Shown here piece after piece: positions 44,125 through 52,622 of a stretch of 64,000 nucleotides of DNA. The position numbers were made by a program, and so were the translations under genes. How positions within the stretch are numbered: position 1 is the first letter of the stretch; every line of letters starts with the position of its first letter. Origin of the DNA: Polyangiaceae bacterium (lineage in GTDB: Bacteria > Myxococcota_A > Polyangia > Polyangiales > Polyangiaceae). The notes under the pieces were generated by a model, which worked only from the letters and a program-made list of their open reading frames with translations, was not told the DNA's origin and did not search any database. The DNA lies in contig JADJXL010000024.1 of NCBI GenBank assembly GCA_016715885.1, positions 1-64,000 of the forward strand. Reading direction: 5' to 3'.

Positions 44125-45045
44125 ATGGGCAGGTTCAATCACCTTGCTACGCAGCCGGCGCGAGGCGTCGCGGACATGATTCGTTGGCGCATCGTCGAGC
44201 CGATCAAAGGCAACGCCGCGCCCAAGGATTCGACGTCGGGTCCGGTGACGCGTCCGCACGACAAGGACATCGTTGCGAGCGCCGATGCGAGCCTCGTGTG
44301 GATCGGTCACGCGAGTTTTTTGTTGACGCTCGGGGGCAGACGCATTCTGACGGATCCGGTGCTCGGCAGGCGCGTGGGGCTCATCGAGCGGCTTTCGGCG
44401 CCGGGGATTCCGATTGGCGAATTACCACCGATCGATATCGTGCTCGTGACGCACAATCATCGTGATCACTTGGACCCGTGGAGCATTCGCCGAATCGGCG
44501 ATCATCCGACGTACGTGGTTCCCGCAGGAAATGGCGGGCTGATTCGTTCGATCGTGCGTTCGGCCAAGGTCGTCGAGCTCGATTGGTGGGAAACGACGGG
44601 AATTGGTTCGGTCGAAGTGATGCTCGTTCCCGCGCGTCATTGGTCGATGCATTGGCCGTGGGATCGTAATGAAGGGCTTTGGGGTGGATACGTCATTCGC
44701 GGTCCCGAGGGTACTGCGTATCATTCGGGGGATACGGCGTTTTGGGATACGTTCGAAGAAATCGGGCGGCGTGCGGGTGGAATCGATTGGGCGATGCTCC
44801 CGATTGGAGCGTACGAGCCGCGGTGGTTCATGGAGCCGCAGCACATGGACCCGGATGAAGCGGCGGCGGCGGCGCGGCTGCTTGGCGCGAAAAACTTCGT
44901 TGCGATGCATTGGGGAACGTTCAAATTGACGGACGAACCCATTGCCGAGCCACCTTCGCGCGCGCGAAGTGCGTGGGCGCGCGAGGGAGGTAAAGAAGAA
45001 AGTCTTTGGATATTGGATCCAGGTGAAACGCGACACTTGAGGTGA
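44125..45045 (+). CDS. Metallo-beta-lactamase-fold hydrolase (NAPE-PLD/UlaG-like)
   Basis: This is a 306-residue protein. The MBL core has WIGHASFLLTLGGRRILTDPVLG, then the metal site LVTHNHRDHLDPW (HxHxDH), HWSMH near 175, YHSGDTAFWDTF (the Asp of the second metal ligand set), and NFVAMHWGTFKL (final His). The 'GHASFLL...TDP' entry and the long insertion after HxHxDH are typical of the NAPE-PLD/UlaG subgroup. Two zinc ions are expected, and the hydrolysed substrate is unknown. The stop is three bases before the next gene's GTG, so they are co-transcribed. Confidence 0.85.
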   Translation: MGRFNHLATQPARGVADMIRWRIVEPIKGNAAPKDSTSGPVTRPHDKDIVASADASLVWIGHASFLLTLGGRRILTDPVLGRRVGLIERLSAPGIPIGELPPIDIVLVTHNHRDHLDPWSIRRIGDHPTYVVPAGNGGLIRSIVRSAKVVELDWWETTGIGSVEVMLVPARHWSMHWPWDRNEGLWGGYVIRGPEGTAYHSGDTAFWDTFEEIGRRAGGIDWAMLPIGAYEPRWFMEPQHMDPDEAAAAARLLGAKNFVAMHWGTFKLTDEPIAEPPSRARSAWAREGGKEESLWILDPGETRHLR

Positions 45046-45048
45046 ACC

Positions 45049-46335
45049 GTGCGGCGAGACTTGAATCGAGGCTGTGCGGCGTGTCGATTGCGTTATTCGT
45101 CGCTTTTGACGCATTGCCCGGTTTGTCGCGCGCCGGCGCTGACCGTTGTTGATGCGACGAGCAAAGTACAGCCCACGTCGCGTGCGGCGTGGCTGGCGAA
45201 ATGGGCCATCGTATTGACGACCATTCCGGCGCTCGGTTTTGTTGCATGGGCAGGCCTGTCGCTATCGCTCAAAGGCTGGCCGCCGAAAAACGCCTTCGAC
45301 ATCGTCATGTACGTGATGGGTGGTATGGGCGCGGGCCTCGGCGCAAGCCTCGCGGTGGGCATTCCTCTGGCCGTCTGGTTCGGGTTCGTGGCGACCGTTC
45401 GTGCTCTTCTCAAATTCATCGTCGATCGACCTCGGCGTGCATTACGAATCACCATCGAGCGAGGTACTCGACCGTCGGCTTTGCATGGGAGCCATCCGAT
45501 GCATCGCGCGTGGAACAAATTGGAATCGTTTGCACGAAAGCAGATTGATTCACCCAAATTGCTCATTGCGATCTTTGCCGGATCGTTCATCGGCGCTCAA
45601 GCATTGGCGGAGGTCTTCGGCGCACGACCCACGGTCAAGGTGTCGAGCCTCGAGAAGTTTGGCGAATCGATGGTCGTGCTTGCGGTCGTCAATGGCATGA
45701 GTGCATTGCTTTTGCCCCTCTTTCTGGGCGTATTTGGTTGGTTTCTCGCGAAAGCTCATGACTTTTTCACGACCCCACCCAATCTTTTTGGTTACAATGC
45801 TGCACCGCCCGACGTGCAAAACGACGAATGTCTCGAATCGTTCCGGCAGGATCGTCAAGAAATCCTGGGGCACGTCGCTATGCTCGATGAAGCCGAACGA
45901 GCGGCGCTTGGAGCGCAAACCATCCAAGCGTTGCGCGCGCCCTTGTCAGGACAAACGTGCTTGGCGTTTCGCATCGTCGGTGAAGCGGATGGGCAACCGG
46001 TGGACGATGCGGATGCGATACATTTTGCAGTGATCACAAGTGACCAAAAACGATGCATCGTGGTCAACACCGACGTCGTGGTTTCACTTATTGCAGAAAA
46101 GGAAATTCGTGCCGAGGGCGCGCATGGGTTTCTCCAGGAACGAGGTTTGCCCGAGAAAAAGATTTCGGCACGGGAAGCTGTTCTGCGGGAGGGTGATTTC
46201 GTACGGGTCGTTGGTCGGCGGTCGGAATTTCGCGTGGGCGCTGCGGGTTATCGCGGTGACGACCGGCGAATGATGATCGATGCAGGCGATGACAAACCGG
46301 TGGTCGTCCTATCGGCAGGCGAAGGTCGTTCATGA
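45049..46335 (+). CDS. Zinc-ribbon membrane protein of unknown function
   Basis: The GTG at 45049 is three bases after the upstream stop. The 428-residue protein opens with a zinc-ribbon (CAACRL and HCPVCRAPA, CxxC twice). Two pairs of transmembrane helices follow: AKWAIVLTTIPALGFVAWAG and GLGASLAVGIPLAVWFGF, then LLIAIFAGSFIGAQAL and FGESMVVLAVVNGMSALLLPL. The last ~160 residues are cytoplasmic and beta-rich (TCLAFRIVGEAD; GFRVGAAGYRGD-like). No family is recognised. The zinc ribbon suggests a protein or nucleic-acid contact. It precedes holB by about 50 bases. Confidence 0.65.
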   Translation: MRRDLNRGCAACRLRYSSLLTHCPVCRAPALTVVDATSKVQPTSRAAWLAKWAIVLTTIPALGFVAWAGLSLSLKGWPPKNAFDIVMYVMGGMGAGLGASLAVGIPLAVWFGFVATVRALLKFIVDRPRRALRITIERGTRPSALHGSHPMHRAWNKLESFARKQIDSPKLLIAIFAGSFIGAQALAEVFGARPTVKVSSLEKFGESMVVLAVVNGMSALLLPLFLGVFGWFLAKAHDFFTTPPNLFGYNAAPPDVQNDECLESFRQDRQEILGHVAMLDEAERAALGAQTIQALRAPLSGQTCLAFRIVGEADGQPVDDADAIHFAVITSDQKRCIVVNTDVVVSLIAEKEIRAEGAHGFLQERGLPEKKISAREAVLREGDFVRVVGRRSEFRVGAAGYRGDDRRMMIDAGDDKPVVVLSAGEGRS

Positions 46336-46389
46336 AGGTGTGCATTTGTGGTTTTGTCCCCGCGCGTCGGTCGTGCTAAGAGGCCGCTC

Positions 46390-47394
46390 GTGCCGTTCTC
46401 GCACATCCTCGGTCAAGACGAAGCCATCCGGACGCTCGTGCGGGCGCTGGACGGCAACCGCGTCCATCATGCGTACCGGTTCGAGGGCCCCGACGGTGTG
46501 GGCAAAGAGATGGCCGCGTTTGCGCTTGCGCAGGCGCTCGTGTGCTCGGCCGGCGACAAGCTTGGTTGTGGAAAATGCGACGCGTGTCGTCGTGCGGTGA
46601 CGCTAGCGGCCGAGCGGCCCGAAGTGCCGCTGCATCCGGACGTGATCGTGGTCGAACGAGGGCTCTATCCTGCGTCGGTGATTGGCAAAGACGAAATTGC
46701 GCAGATATCGGTCGAGCAAATTCGTAAAGTGGTGCTTTCGCATGCATCGTATGCGCCGCACGAGGGACGCGGGCGACTCTTCATCATCCGGCGCGCCGAA
46801 GAATTGGCAGGCGCGAGCAATGCAAGTGCAGCCAATGCATTACTAAAATATCTCGAAGAACCAAGGCAAGGAACGCATTTTGTGCTGCTCACGTCGCGTC
46901 CCGATCGAATGCTCGATACCATTCGATCGCGAACGCAAAAAGTGAGATTCGGTCCCCTGCCCGATCCGGTGATGCAGCGCATTCTCACGGAAAAGGGCAT
47001 CGCCCCGGACAAACACGAAATGGCCATCGACTTGGCCGCGGGAAGTGCTTCGGCCGCGCTGGCGCTCGTCGATGCGGAACGTACGACGAGCCGAGACGAA
47101 TTCGTCGCGGCGATGATGTCGGCGATGCGCGCTCCAACGTTGGGTCCCGCGGTGAACATTGCCGAAGGGCTCGATACGAAAGACAAGGACCGACTGAAGG
47201 AAGATTTGCGGGCGCTTGGTGCGACGCTGGCTCGATCGGCGAAAAAGCGGCTGGAGACGGAGCCTATCGGTGCGAGCATCGATGCGCGGCGTTTCGAGGC
47301 CGTGCTGCGAACCATCGGGTATCTCGAGCGGAATGCGTCGCCGAATTTGTCGATCGTGTCGCTGGTGCTCGAATTGCGCGCCGCCGTGCCGTGA
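46390..47394 (+). CDS. holB: DNA polymerase III subunit delta'
   Basis: The start at 46390 (VPFSHILGQD) is favoured by an AGAGG ribosome site at the right distance; an in-frame GTG at 46348 adds 14 residues. The AAA+ clamp-loader domain has EGPDGVGKEMAAF (a Walker A-like loop with GKE in place of GKS/T) and the zinc-binding LGCGKCDACRRA. It then has the sensor helix ANALLKYLEEP and a degenerate SRC-type arginine-finger motif TIRSRTQ. Delta' is the stator of the clamp loader that places the beta clamp on DNA. The length (about 334 residues) is usual for bacteria. Confidence 0.9.
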   Translation: MPFSHILGQDEAIRTLVRALDGNRVHHAYRFEGPDGVGKEMAAFALAQALVCSAGDKLGCGKCDACRRAVTLAAERPEVPLHPDVIVVERGLYPASVIGKDEIAQISVEQIRKVVLSHASYAPHEGRGRLFIIRRAEELAGASNASAANALLKYLEEPRQGTHFVLLTSRPDRMLDTIRSRTQKVRFGPLPDPVMQRILTEKGIAPDKHEMAIDLAAGSASAALALVDAERTTSRDEFVAAMMSAMRAPTLGPAVNIAEGLDTKDKDRLKEDLRALGATLARSAKKRLETEPIGASIDARRFEAVLRTIGYLERNASPNLSIVSLVLELRAAVP

Positions 47395-47400
47395 CGTTCG

Positions 47401-48516
47401 TCATTCGCAGCAGAAGGTCACGGCGCCGGTAGGCGTGACGGATCCGGTGGAATTGCCGCCGGTTGGCGTGCAGGAACCACCGGGAACTGGCAGATTCGCT
47501 CGCACGGACCAAGTGCCACCGTCAAGCAATTGAGATAGATCGACGCACGCCATATTGTTTACGGTAATCGGAGGATCCATACCGCTGTCGATGCATTCGT
47601 CGGCGTCATAGAATGTATACGATCCACCGGAACACGTCGGCGAGGCATTGCATGCACAAGCGGAACAACTGCGATTGTCATCGGCACCTTCGTAAGCAAC
47701 CACTTTGCTCGGCCATCCTACTGGGCAAGACTGGTCACCGTTTTGCCGAATGCACATGCTCGCATTTGCAGGCGCTTCGGGCACGCAGGCGGACGCCGGA
47801 CCGCACCCGCCGCCGTTTTCAGTGACGGCACACGCTCTTACCCACCCCCCAAACATATCCTTATTTGGAAAATCGACGGTCGAGGGAGAGCAATCACCAG
47901 GTATTTGAACCTCTGCGCCGATCGTGAACTGGCAGGATAACTCGTTGCTTCCACCGAGCATGCTGGTGGGTTTGACGCAATTTCCACTCGCCACGGATGA
48001 CGTCCAGTCGGACTTGCCAAACGAGCACGCCTTGTTAGTAGTGGAGCACACAATGATCGGCGGCGCGCACGTCGTTCCAGTCAATTGTCCGCACTCGCAT
48101 TTCGTGCACTCAGCCGGTCCCGCGGGCTCCGTAAAAACCACGTCGGGCGCGCTGCCGTCGTCGCAAGCTCCGGCAGGTGGAGAGCTGCCAGTCCCTTGTT
48201 GCACGATTGCTAGCGTCCAGCCATTGGGCAACGCAGCGACGCAGGTATAATCGGCAGCACAGTCGGAATCCGCGCAATCGATGTCGACATCGCTATCGTT
48301 GTCGACGCCATCGAGACAATTCTCGGAACCGCTTTGGCCACTGCTCGAGCTTGACGAACTACTGCTGCTCGCTTCACTCGAGCTCGAAGCGCCACCACTG
48401 CCGCCCGTGCCCCAAGGCTCTTCTTCTGGCGTCGTCGTCAACTCGGGAGCGCACCCGTGCGCGGCAGCAGCGTAGAAAGCGATCGTCGACAAGAAAAACA
48501 CGACTTTGCGTGCCAT
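47401..48516 (-). CDS. Cys-rich lipoprotein with Ser-rich linker
   Basis: This is a 371-residue protein with the lipobox AAAAHGC. A Ser run (about 25 Ser) and Gly/Ser linker follow, then NCLDGVDNDSDVDIDCADSD, a short acidic 'DxDxDG-like' motif typical of calcium-binding repeats in myxobacterial surface proteins. The rest has about 25 cysteines (CNASPTC; CECGQLTGTTC). It ends CCE. Expected to be exported and disulfide-bonded; no enzyme motif. It converges with holB, with six bases between the stops. Confidence 0.7.
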   Translation of the reverse strand: MARKVVFFLSTIAFYAAAAHGCAPELTTTPEEEPWGTGGSGGASSSSEASSSSSSSSSSGQSGSENCLDGVDNDSDVDIDCADSDCAADYTCVAALPNGWTLAIVQQGTGSSPPAGACDDGSAPDVVFTEPAGPAECTKCECGQLTGTTCAPPIIVCSTTNKACSFGKSDWTSSVASGNCVKPTSMLGGSNELSCQFTIGAEVQIPGDCSPSTVDFPNKDMFGGWVRACAVTENGGGCGPASACVPEAPANASMCIRQNGDQSCPVGWPSKVVAYEGADDNRSCSACACNASPTCSGGSYTFYDADECIDSGMDPPITVNNMACVDLSQLLDGGTWSVRANLPVPGGSCTPTGGNSTGSVTPTGAVTFCCE

Positions 48517-48588
48517 GGGAAACCTCGTGCGAAGTGATGAGCCTCAGGATAGTCGTTAGAATACTGGATCGGCGCCGCACCGAGTAAC

Positions 48589-49197
48589 TCATTCGTCGAG
48601 CGACCGGCCCATTCGGTCGTAGTCGCTCGAATCGATGCGACGGCCAGACCAGCCGAGGCATTGTTCGCCGCTCGTGAGCACGATGGCCACTTCACGCGCT
48701 CCGGCGGTGTAGGTGGCAAGGATTCCGGTCGAGCCGATGTTCGGAGCGCCTTGGCCAATCCGCTCGAAGCGCACGGGGAGGCGGTTCTTGCGCTGCATCG
48801 TGAGGCCATCGATTTCGAGCGTCGCGGGAGGTTCGGCAGGAGAAACCACTTCGACCGGTCGGAGCCAGAAGATGTCTCGTTCAGGCAGAGGAAATGCCGC
48901 CACGACCCAATGCTCGCGACCTTCGGGCGCAAAAAATAGCGCTGAGATCACGGTTTGTTCCCGAGCAACCAAGGCCCCGGAGAGCCAGCGTTCTTCGCCG
49001 CCGGATGATATGACATCGCCAAGTTCGAGACCAAAACCATCGAGCGGTTTGGGCGCAGGCGGCGCAGGTTTCACGTTTTTTTTCGCCAATGTATCGTCGG
49101 AGTCGTCAAGCTCATTTTTCACGCCGCGACGGCGACTGGCCAAATACCCCGCTGACGCTGCAACGACGGCGGTTACGACGATGATGGTGATGGTCAT
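48589..49197 (-). CDS. Membrane-anchored DUF4178-like protein
   Basis: This is a 202-residue protein. A single N-terminal transmembrane helix (ITIIVVTAVVAASAGYLA) precedes a basic, Pro-rich linker. The C-terminal domain (about 50-200) has LELGDVISSGGEERWLSGAL, VVAAFPLPERDIFWLRPVE and RFERIGQGAPNIG. I compare this with the DUF4178-type domain, whose function is unknown, with moderate confidence. Its start overlaps the thiE stop by four bases (49194-49197), so it is the second gene of that small operon. Confidence 0.6.
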   Translation of the reverse strand: MTITIIVVTAVVAASAGYLASRRRGVKNELDDSDDTLAKKNVKPAPPAPKPLDGFGLELGDVISSGGEERWLSGALVAREQTVISALFFAPEGREHWVVAAFPLPERDIFWLRPVEVVSPAEPPATLEIDGLTMQRKNRLPVRFERIGQGAPNIGSTGILATYTAGAREVAIVLTSGEQCLGWSGRRIDSSDYDRMGRSLDE

Positions 49198-49886
49198 TCG
49201 GAGCTCCTCGGCGACGCAAGAACGATGGCTTCGTGCAATGCTTTTGCACGATCCCGAGCTTCGCGTAATGCCGCAGATCCACTCGTTTCGGGCAAGAGTC
49301 CACCAATGATGGCGGCCGCATCGACGATGCTACCGATGAGCCCGGCCTGTTCGATACCGATGCCGCCAATTGCGACGATCGGTCCAGAAAAACCAATCCT
49401 TCGCGCACATTCCACAAGCTCACGAAGTCGGGTCACACCAAGGGTAGGATTCGGGTTGGTTTTGTTTTGAGTTCCAAAAATGGGACCCATCGCCAAATAA
49501 TCAGCGCTATCCTTTACACCACTGCGAATTTGCTCCTCGTTCGTCGTGGACAAACCGATTGACAGCGTCGACTGCGCGCGCTGAGCGAGCGTACGTACGA
49601 GACGCACGGGCAGATCGGTTTGTCCTACGTGAACGCCAGGACATCCCGTGACGAGCGCCAGGTCGGGTCGATCGTTGACGTAGAGCGGAACTTCGTGGGC
49701 CGCTGCGATGGGCGCGAGACGGGAAAGAAGCTCCAGTGTGCGCCGGATGCCGGAGCTCTCGGATGGCTTGTCGCGGAGCTGGATGGCTGCTGGGCGCGCG
49801 GAAAGGACCGCTTCTGCGAAGGCAATGACGTCGATGCCGCGCAGATCGAGGGCGGCCGTGTCGACGATCGCATAGAGACCTCGCAT
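49194..49886 (-). CDS. thiE: Thiamine phosphate synthase ThiE
   Basis: The start at 49886 (MRGLYAIVDTAALDL) gives 230 residues. The TIM-barrel active-site motifs are all present: AIQLRDKP, YVNDRPDLALVTG, GVHVGQTDLPV, YLAMGPIFGTQNKT (substrate phosphate region), IVAIGGIGIEQA, and ending with AAIIGGLLPETSG. ThiE joins HMP pyrophosphate and thiazole phosphate to make thiamine phosphate. The other thi genes are not in the window. It leads a two-gene operon with the DUF4178-like protein. Confidence 0.92.
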   Translation of the reverse strand: MRGLYAIVDTAALDLRGIDVIAFAEAVLSARPAAIQLRDKPSESSGIRRTLELLSRLAPIAAAHEVPLYVNDRPDLALVTGCPGVHVGQTDLPVRLVRTLAQRAQSTLSIGLSTTNEEQIRSGVKDSADYLAMGPIFGTQNKTNPNPTLGVTRLRELVECARRIGFSGPIVAIGGIGIEQAGLIGSIVDAAAIIGGLLPETSGSAALREARDRAKALHEAIVLASPRSSE

Positions 49887-50036
49887 ACATGTCCTCGACA
49901 TTCGCGCACGTTCGTCCGAAAAAGAGCTTCGGGCCAAAGATGCAAGCGTACGCTAAGGTTGACGCGCTCGAAAGGAAAGCGGAAATGCTTGGGGCAGAAG
50001 TGCCCTACACTCGCTCGCCACGGGAGCCATGTCGTG

Positions 50037-51275
50037 ATGCGTATCTCATCTGCCTTCGTTACTGCAGCCATCTTCGCGTGCACGTTTGCGACATCGACCG
50101 TGACGCAGGCGCAAGCAAAGCCTGGAGCCGCAAAGGGCGCAGCCAAGAAAGAGGCCGAGCCGCCGCCGCTGCCTCCGGCCCAGGCACGCATGTGGCTCAT
50201 CGCTCCGACGGTGACGGGTCCGTGGACGTTACGCATCGAAAACGAGGGCTCCGTCGCAGTGCGGATTCCGGCCGACGGACGGCTGCTTCGACTGGAAGTG
50301 CACGCGGATGAAGCGAAAAAACCGGTGAGCTGCACGCTTCCGAAGAGTTTGCGTCCGTCGGGTTTTCCCGAGGATCGCGCACTGCTGTTGGCGCCTGGCC
50401 AATCCTATGTCGAATCGTTCGATCCACTGTTGTTTTGTTTTGGCAAGAACGCCGCGGCCCTTGGTCCGAATGCCACCGTGAGGTCACGGTTCGGGTGGGA
50501 TCCACCGAAACAGAAGTCGAAGCCGAAAAAGCCGCCGACGGGACCGTTCGCGGTCGAGAGCACCGAGCGTGAGGCTACGATTGCGCCGCTCTGGGAATTG
50601 CAGGCTCCGGCGATTCTCTTGGGTCCAGCCGCTGCACCCATCGCAGCAGACACGAAACCTCTGCCCAAAGACGCCGATTCGGACACCAAACCTGCGCCCG
50701 TAGACGCCGAAACGGAAGCAAAACCCGACTCCCAAGAGGGTGCTGCGGATTCGCCCAAGGCAGCGGCGCCGGCAAATGCAGTTCCGGTGGACGAACGAGC
50801 CGGGCGGCTCGAGCTTTCGAGCACGGGGTTTGTCGAGGCATCGGCGCCTCGAACGATAACGGTCACCGTGACTGCGAAAAACGCTGGAATGCGCCCCATC
50901 ATGGTGGCTCTTCGGCCATGGATGCTTTCGTTTCGTATCGATGGTCCTCAGGGTGAGCCACAAATGTGTTATGGGGACAATTCGCGTCGAGTGCTCCCGC
51001 GTGATGCATTTCGTAAACTCGCGGCTGGCGCATCGACGTCGTTCAGCGTGCTGCTTGCCGAGGTTTGTCCGCGGAAATTATTTACCAAGCCGGGTCTATA
51101 TCGTGTGACGGCATCGATTGCGGCCCAAGAAATGAGCAGCGGGACCGACGTTCAAACGACGGAGCTCAGTGCACGACAACCGACGCTCGTCCGGCTCGCA
51201 ACGGCAGACGATCCGTTTTACTCGGAACCGCCCAAAGCGGTTTCGCCAGCGCCGGTCGAGGCGCCGGGCGACTGA
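50037..51275 (+). CDS. Exported Ala/Pro-rich protein of unknown function
   Basis: The frame is open far upstream, but the ATG at 50037 (or the GTG three bases before) gives a signal peptide: RISSAFVTAAIFACTFATSTVTQAQA. The ~410-residue protein has an N-terminal beta domain (IAPTVTGPWTLRIENEGSVAV) and a Pro/Lys/Ala-rich linker (KPPTGPFAVES; DAETEAKPD). A second, similar beta domain follows (ITVTVTAKNAGMRPIMVALRPW). Both domains end in a 'rules of thumb' Ig-like pattern, so two sandwich domains linked by a flexible hinge are likely. It converges with the cytochrome gene 33 bases on. Confidence 0.6.
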   Translation: MRISSAFVTAAIFACTFATSTVTQAQAKPGAAKGAAKKEAEPPPLPPAQARMWLIAPTVTGPWTLRIENEGSVAVRIPADGRLLRLEVHADEAKKPVSCTLPKSLRPSGFPEDRALLLAPGQSYVESFDPLLFCFGKNAAALGPNATVRSRFGWDPPKQKSKPKKPPTGPFAVESTEREATIAPLWELQAPAILLGPAAAPIAADTKPLPKDADSDTKPAPVDAETEAKPDSQEGAADSPKAAAPANAVPVDERAGRLELSSTGFVEASAPRTITVTVTAKNAGMRPIMVALRPWMLSFRIDGPQGEPQMCYGDNSRRVLPRDAFRKLAAGASTSFSVLLAEVCPRKLFTKPGLYRVTASIAAQEMSSGTDVQTTELSARQPTLVRLATADDPFYSEPPKAVSPAPVEAPGD

Positions 51276-51307
51276 GGTCGACGTCATCATCGGCCCGGCC
51301 AAACGTA

Positions 51308-52612
51308 TTATTTTTTGCGTTCGGCTGCCCGTTTCTCGACCATATCCATCGAGGACACGTGTTTGAGGGGGCGACCGGTGAAGTTTTGCCGGACAAGCTC
51401 CGCGTCTGCGAGGGAATCGATGGAAAAGCGTGCGCTATGACAATGTACGCAGACGTCGCGGACCATTTTGTCGCGCGGGCGCAGGTTGCTGTTTTGATTG
51501 TGATCGACCAGCGTGAGGCCGCTTTCGGGGTTTTTCCGGCGCGGGAGGTGGCACGTGGCGCAAGAAACGCCCGTTCCGGGGGGAGCCTTGCCCGACGCTT
51601 CCGCTGCCCACGTCTTGTAATGAGGCGAGCGGTCATAATTGCGCGTATGTTCGTCGGTGTGGCAATTGGGGCAGGAGCCTGCGGCCGCCATGCGCGCGTC
51701 GTATGCGTGCGCCGTATGGCACGATCCGCAACCAATTTGATGCTCCTGGAGTTTGGGATCCATGGGCAAACGCGCCAAACCTGGTTTCATGGGCTCGAGG
51801 CCCACGGCCAGGCGCATGCCGTGCCTACCCAGGCGAATCTGTTGCCCCTGGTCTTCATGGCATCGTTCGCACACGGTCGTGGAAGGATTTCTCACCCACG
51901 GTGATGCGATTCCTCCGTGGCAACCCGTGCAATTGACACCGCCCCGAGCATGTGCCGATGCCGCCCACTCGTTCACGAGCACCGCGGCGACGGCGACGGT
52001 CGGCGGAGTATCGGCATCTTTTGCGAGCAATGCGTTTGGCGGGTTTGTCTCGGGCTTGGGTCCGCGCTGGGGGACATGCGCTGAAGCGAGCGTGGCCGGC
52101 GCGCCGATGTGTTGTTTGAGGTAGTCTTCCCAGAGGCTGCGATTGTCGTGGTAGTTGTGGCATCCGACGTCGTTGCACGAGAAAAACGACATGCCGGAAT
52201 GGCTCGGACGCTCGTTTCCGACGTCGGCGTGGCATTCGACGCAGAAGTCGACGGGCATCGTGTACCCCTCGGTGTGCGTCCCGGCGGGCCAATGCTCGGC
52301 ATGACAAGTGACGCAGCGGGTAGCGTCTATTTTTGCGAGCTGCGCGGCATTGCGCGGATCGTCGAACTTGCTTTTGGGGTGTGAATCAGCGGCGTCGCGA
52401 GCTTGCCCGTGACACTTCAAGCAGGCGTCATTCGATACGCCCTCGAATGGCGTATGACACTGATTGCACGCCATTTCGATTTGGTAATGCCCATGCGAAG
52501 TCGCGCCAGGCAAATAGATCGTTTGGTCGTTCGACCGTAGGCGATACGCACCGAAGCCACCCACGAGCCCCGTGACCAAAAGCCATAGGAGAATGGAAAC
52601 GCGTGTGCTCAT
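51308..52612 (-). CDS. Multiheme c-type cytochrome (11 heme sites)
   Basis: This is a 434-residue protein with an N-terminal membrane anchor (ILLWLLVTGLVGGFGAY). Heme-binding sites are CNQCH, CLKCH, CVTCH, CVECH, CNDVGCH (CX4CH), CTGCH, CERCH, CGSCH, CPNCH, CATCH and CVHCH. That is ten CxxCH and one CX4CH. The spacing in the first third is like a cytochrome c3-type fold; the last sites are near the C-terminus. It follows the FAD fusion gene by ten bases and on the same strand, so the two are co-transcribed. The context suggests it is the periplasmic electron acceptor of that protein. Confidence 0.88.
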   Translation of the reverse strand: MSTRVSILLWLLVTGLVGGFGAYRLRSNDQTIYLPGATSHGHYQIEMACNQCHTPFEGVSNDACLKCHGQARDAADSHPKSKFDDPRNAAQLAKIDATRCVTCHAEHWPAGTHTEGYTMPVDFCVECHADVGNERPSHSGMSFFSCNDVGCHNYHDNRSLWEDYLKQHIGAPATLASAHVPQRGPKPETNPPNALLAKDADTPPTVAVAAVLVNEWAASAHARGGVNCTGCHGGIASPWVRNPSTTVCERCHEDQGQQIRLGRHGMRLAVGLEPMKPGLARLPMDPKLQEHQIGCGSCHTAHAYDARMAAAGSCPNCHTDEHTRNYDRSPHYKTWAAEASGKAPPGTGVSCATCHLPRRKNPESGLTLVDHNQNSNLRPRDKMVRDVCVHCHSARFSIDSLADAELVRQNFTGRPLKHVSSMDMVEKRAAERKK

Positions 52613-52622
52613 GGGTCAGGCA

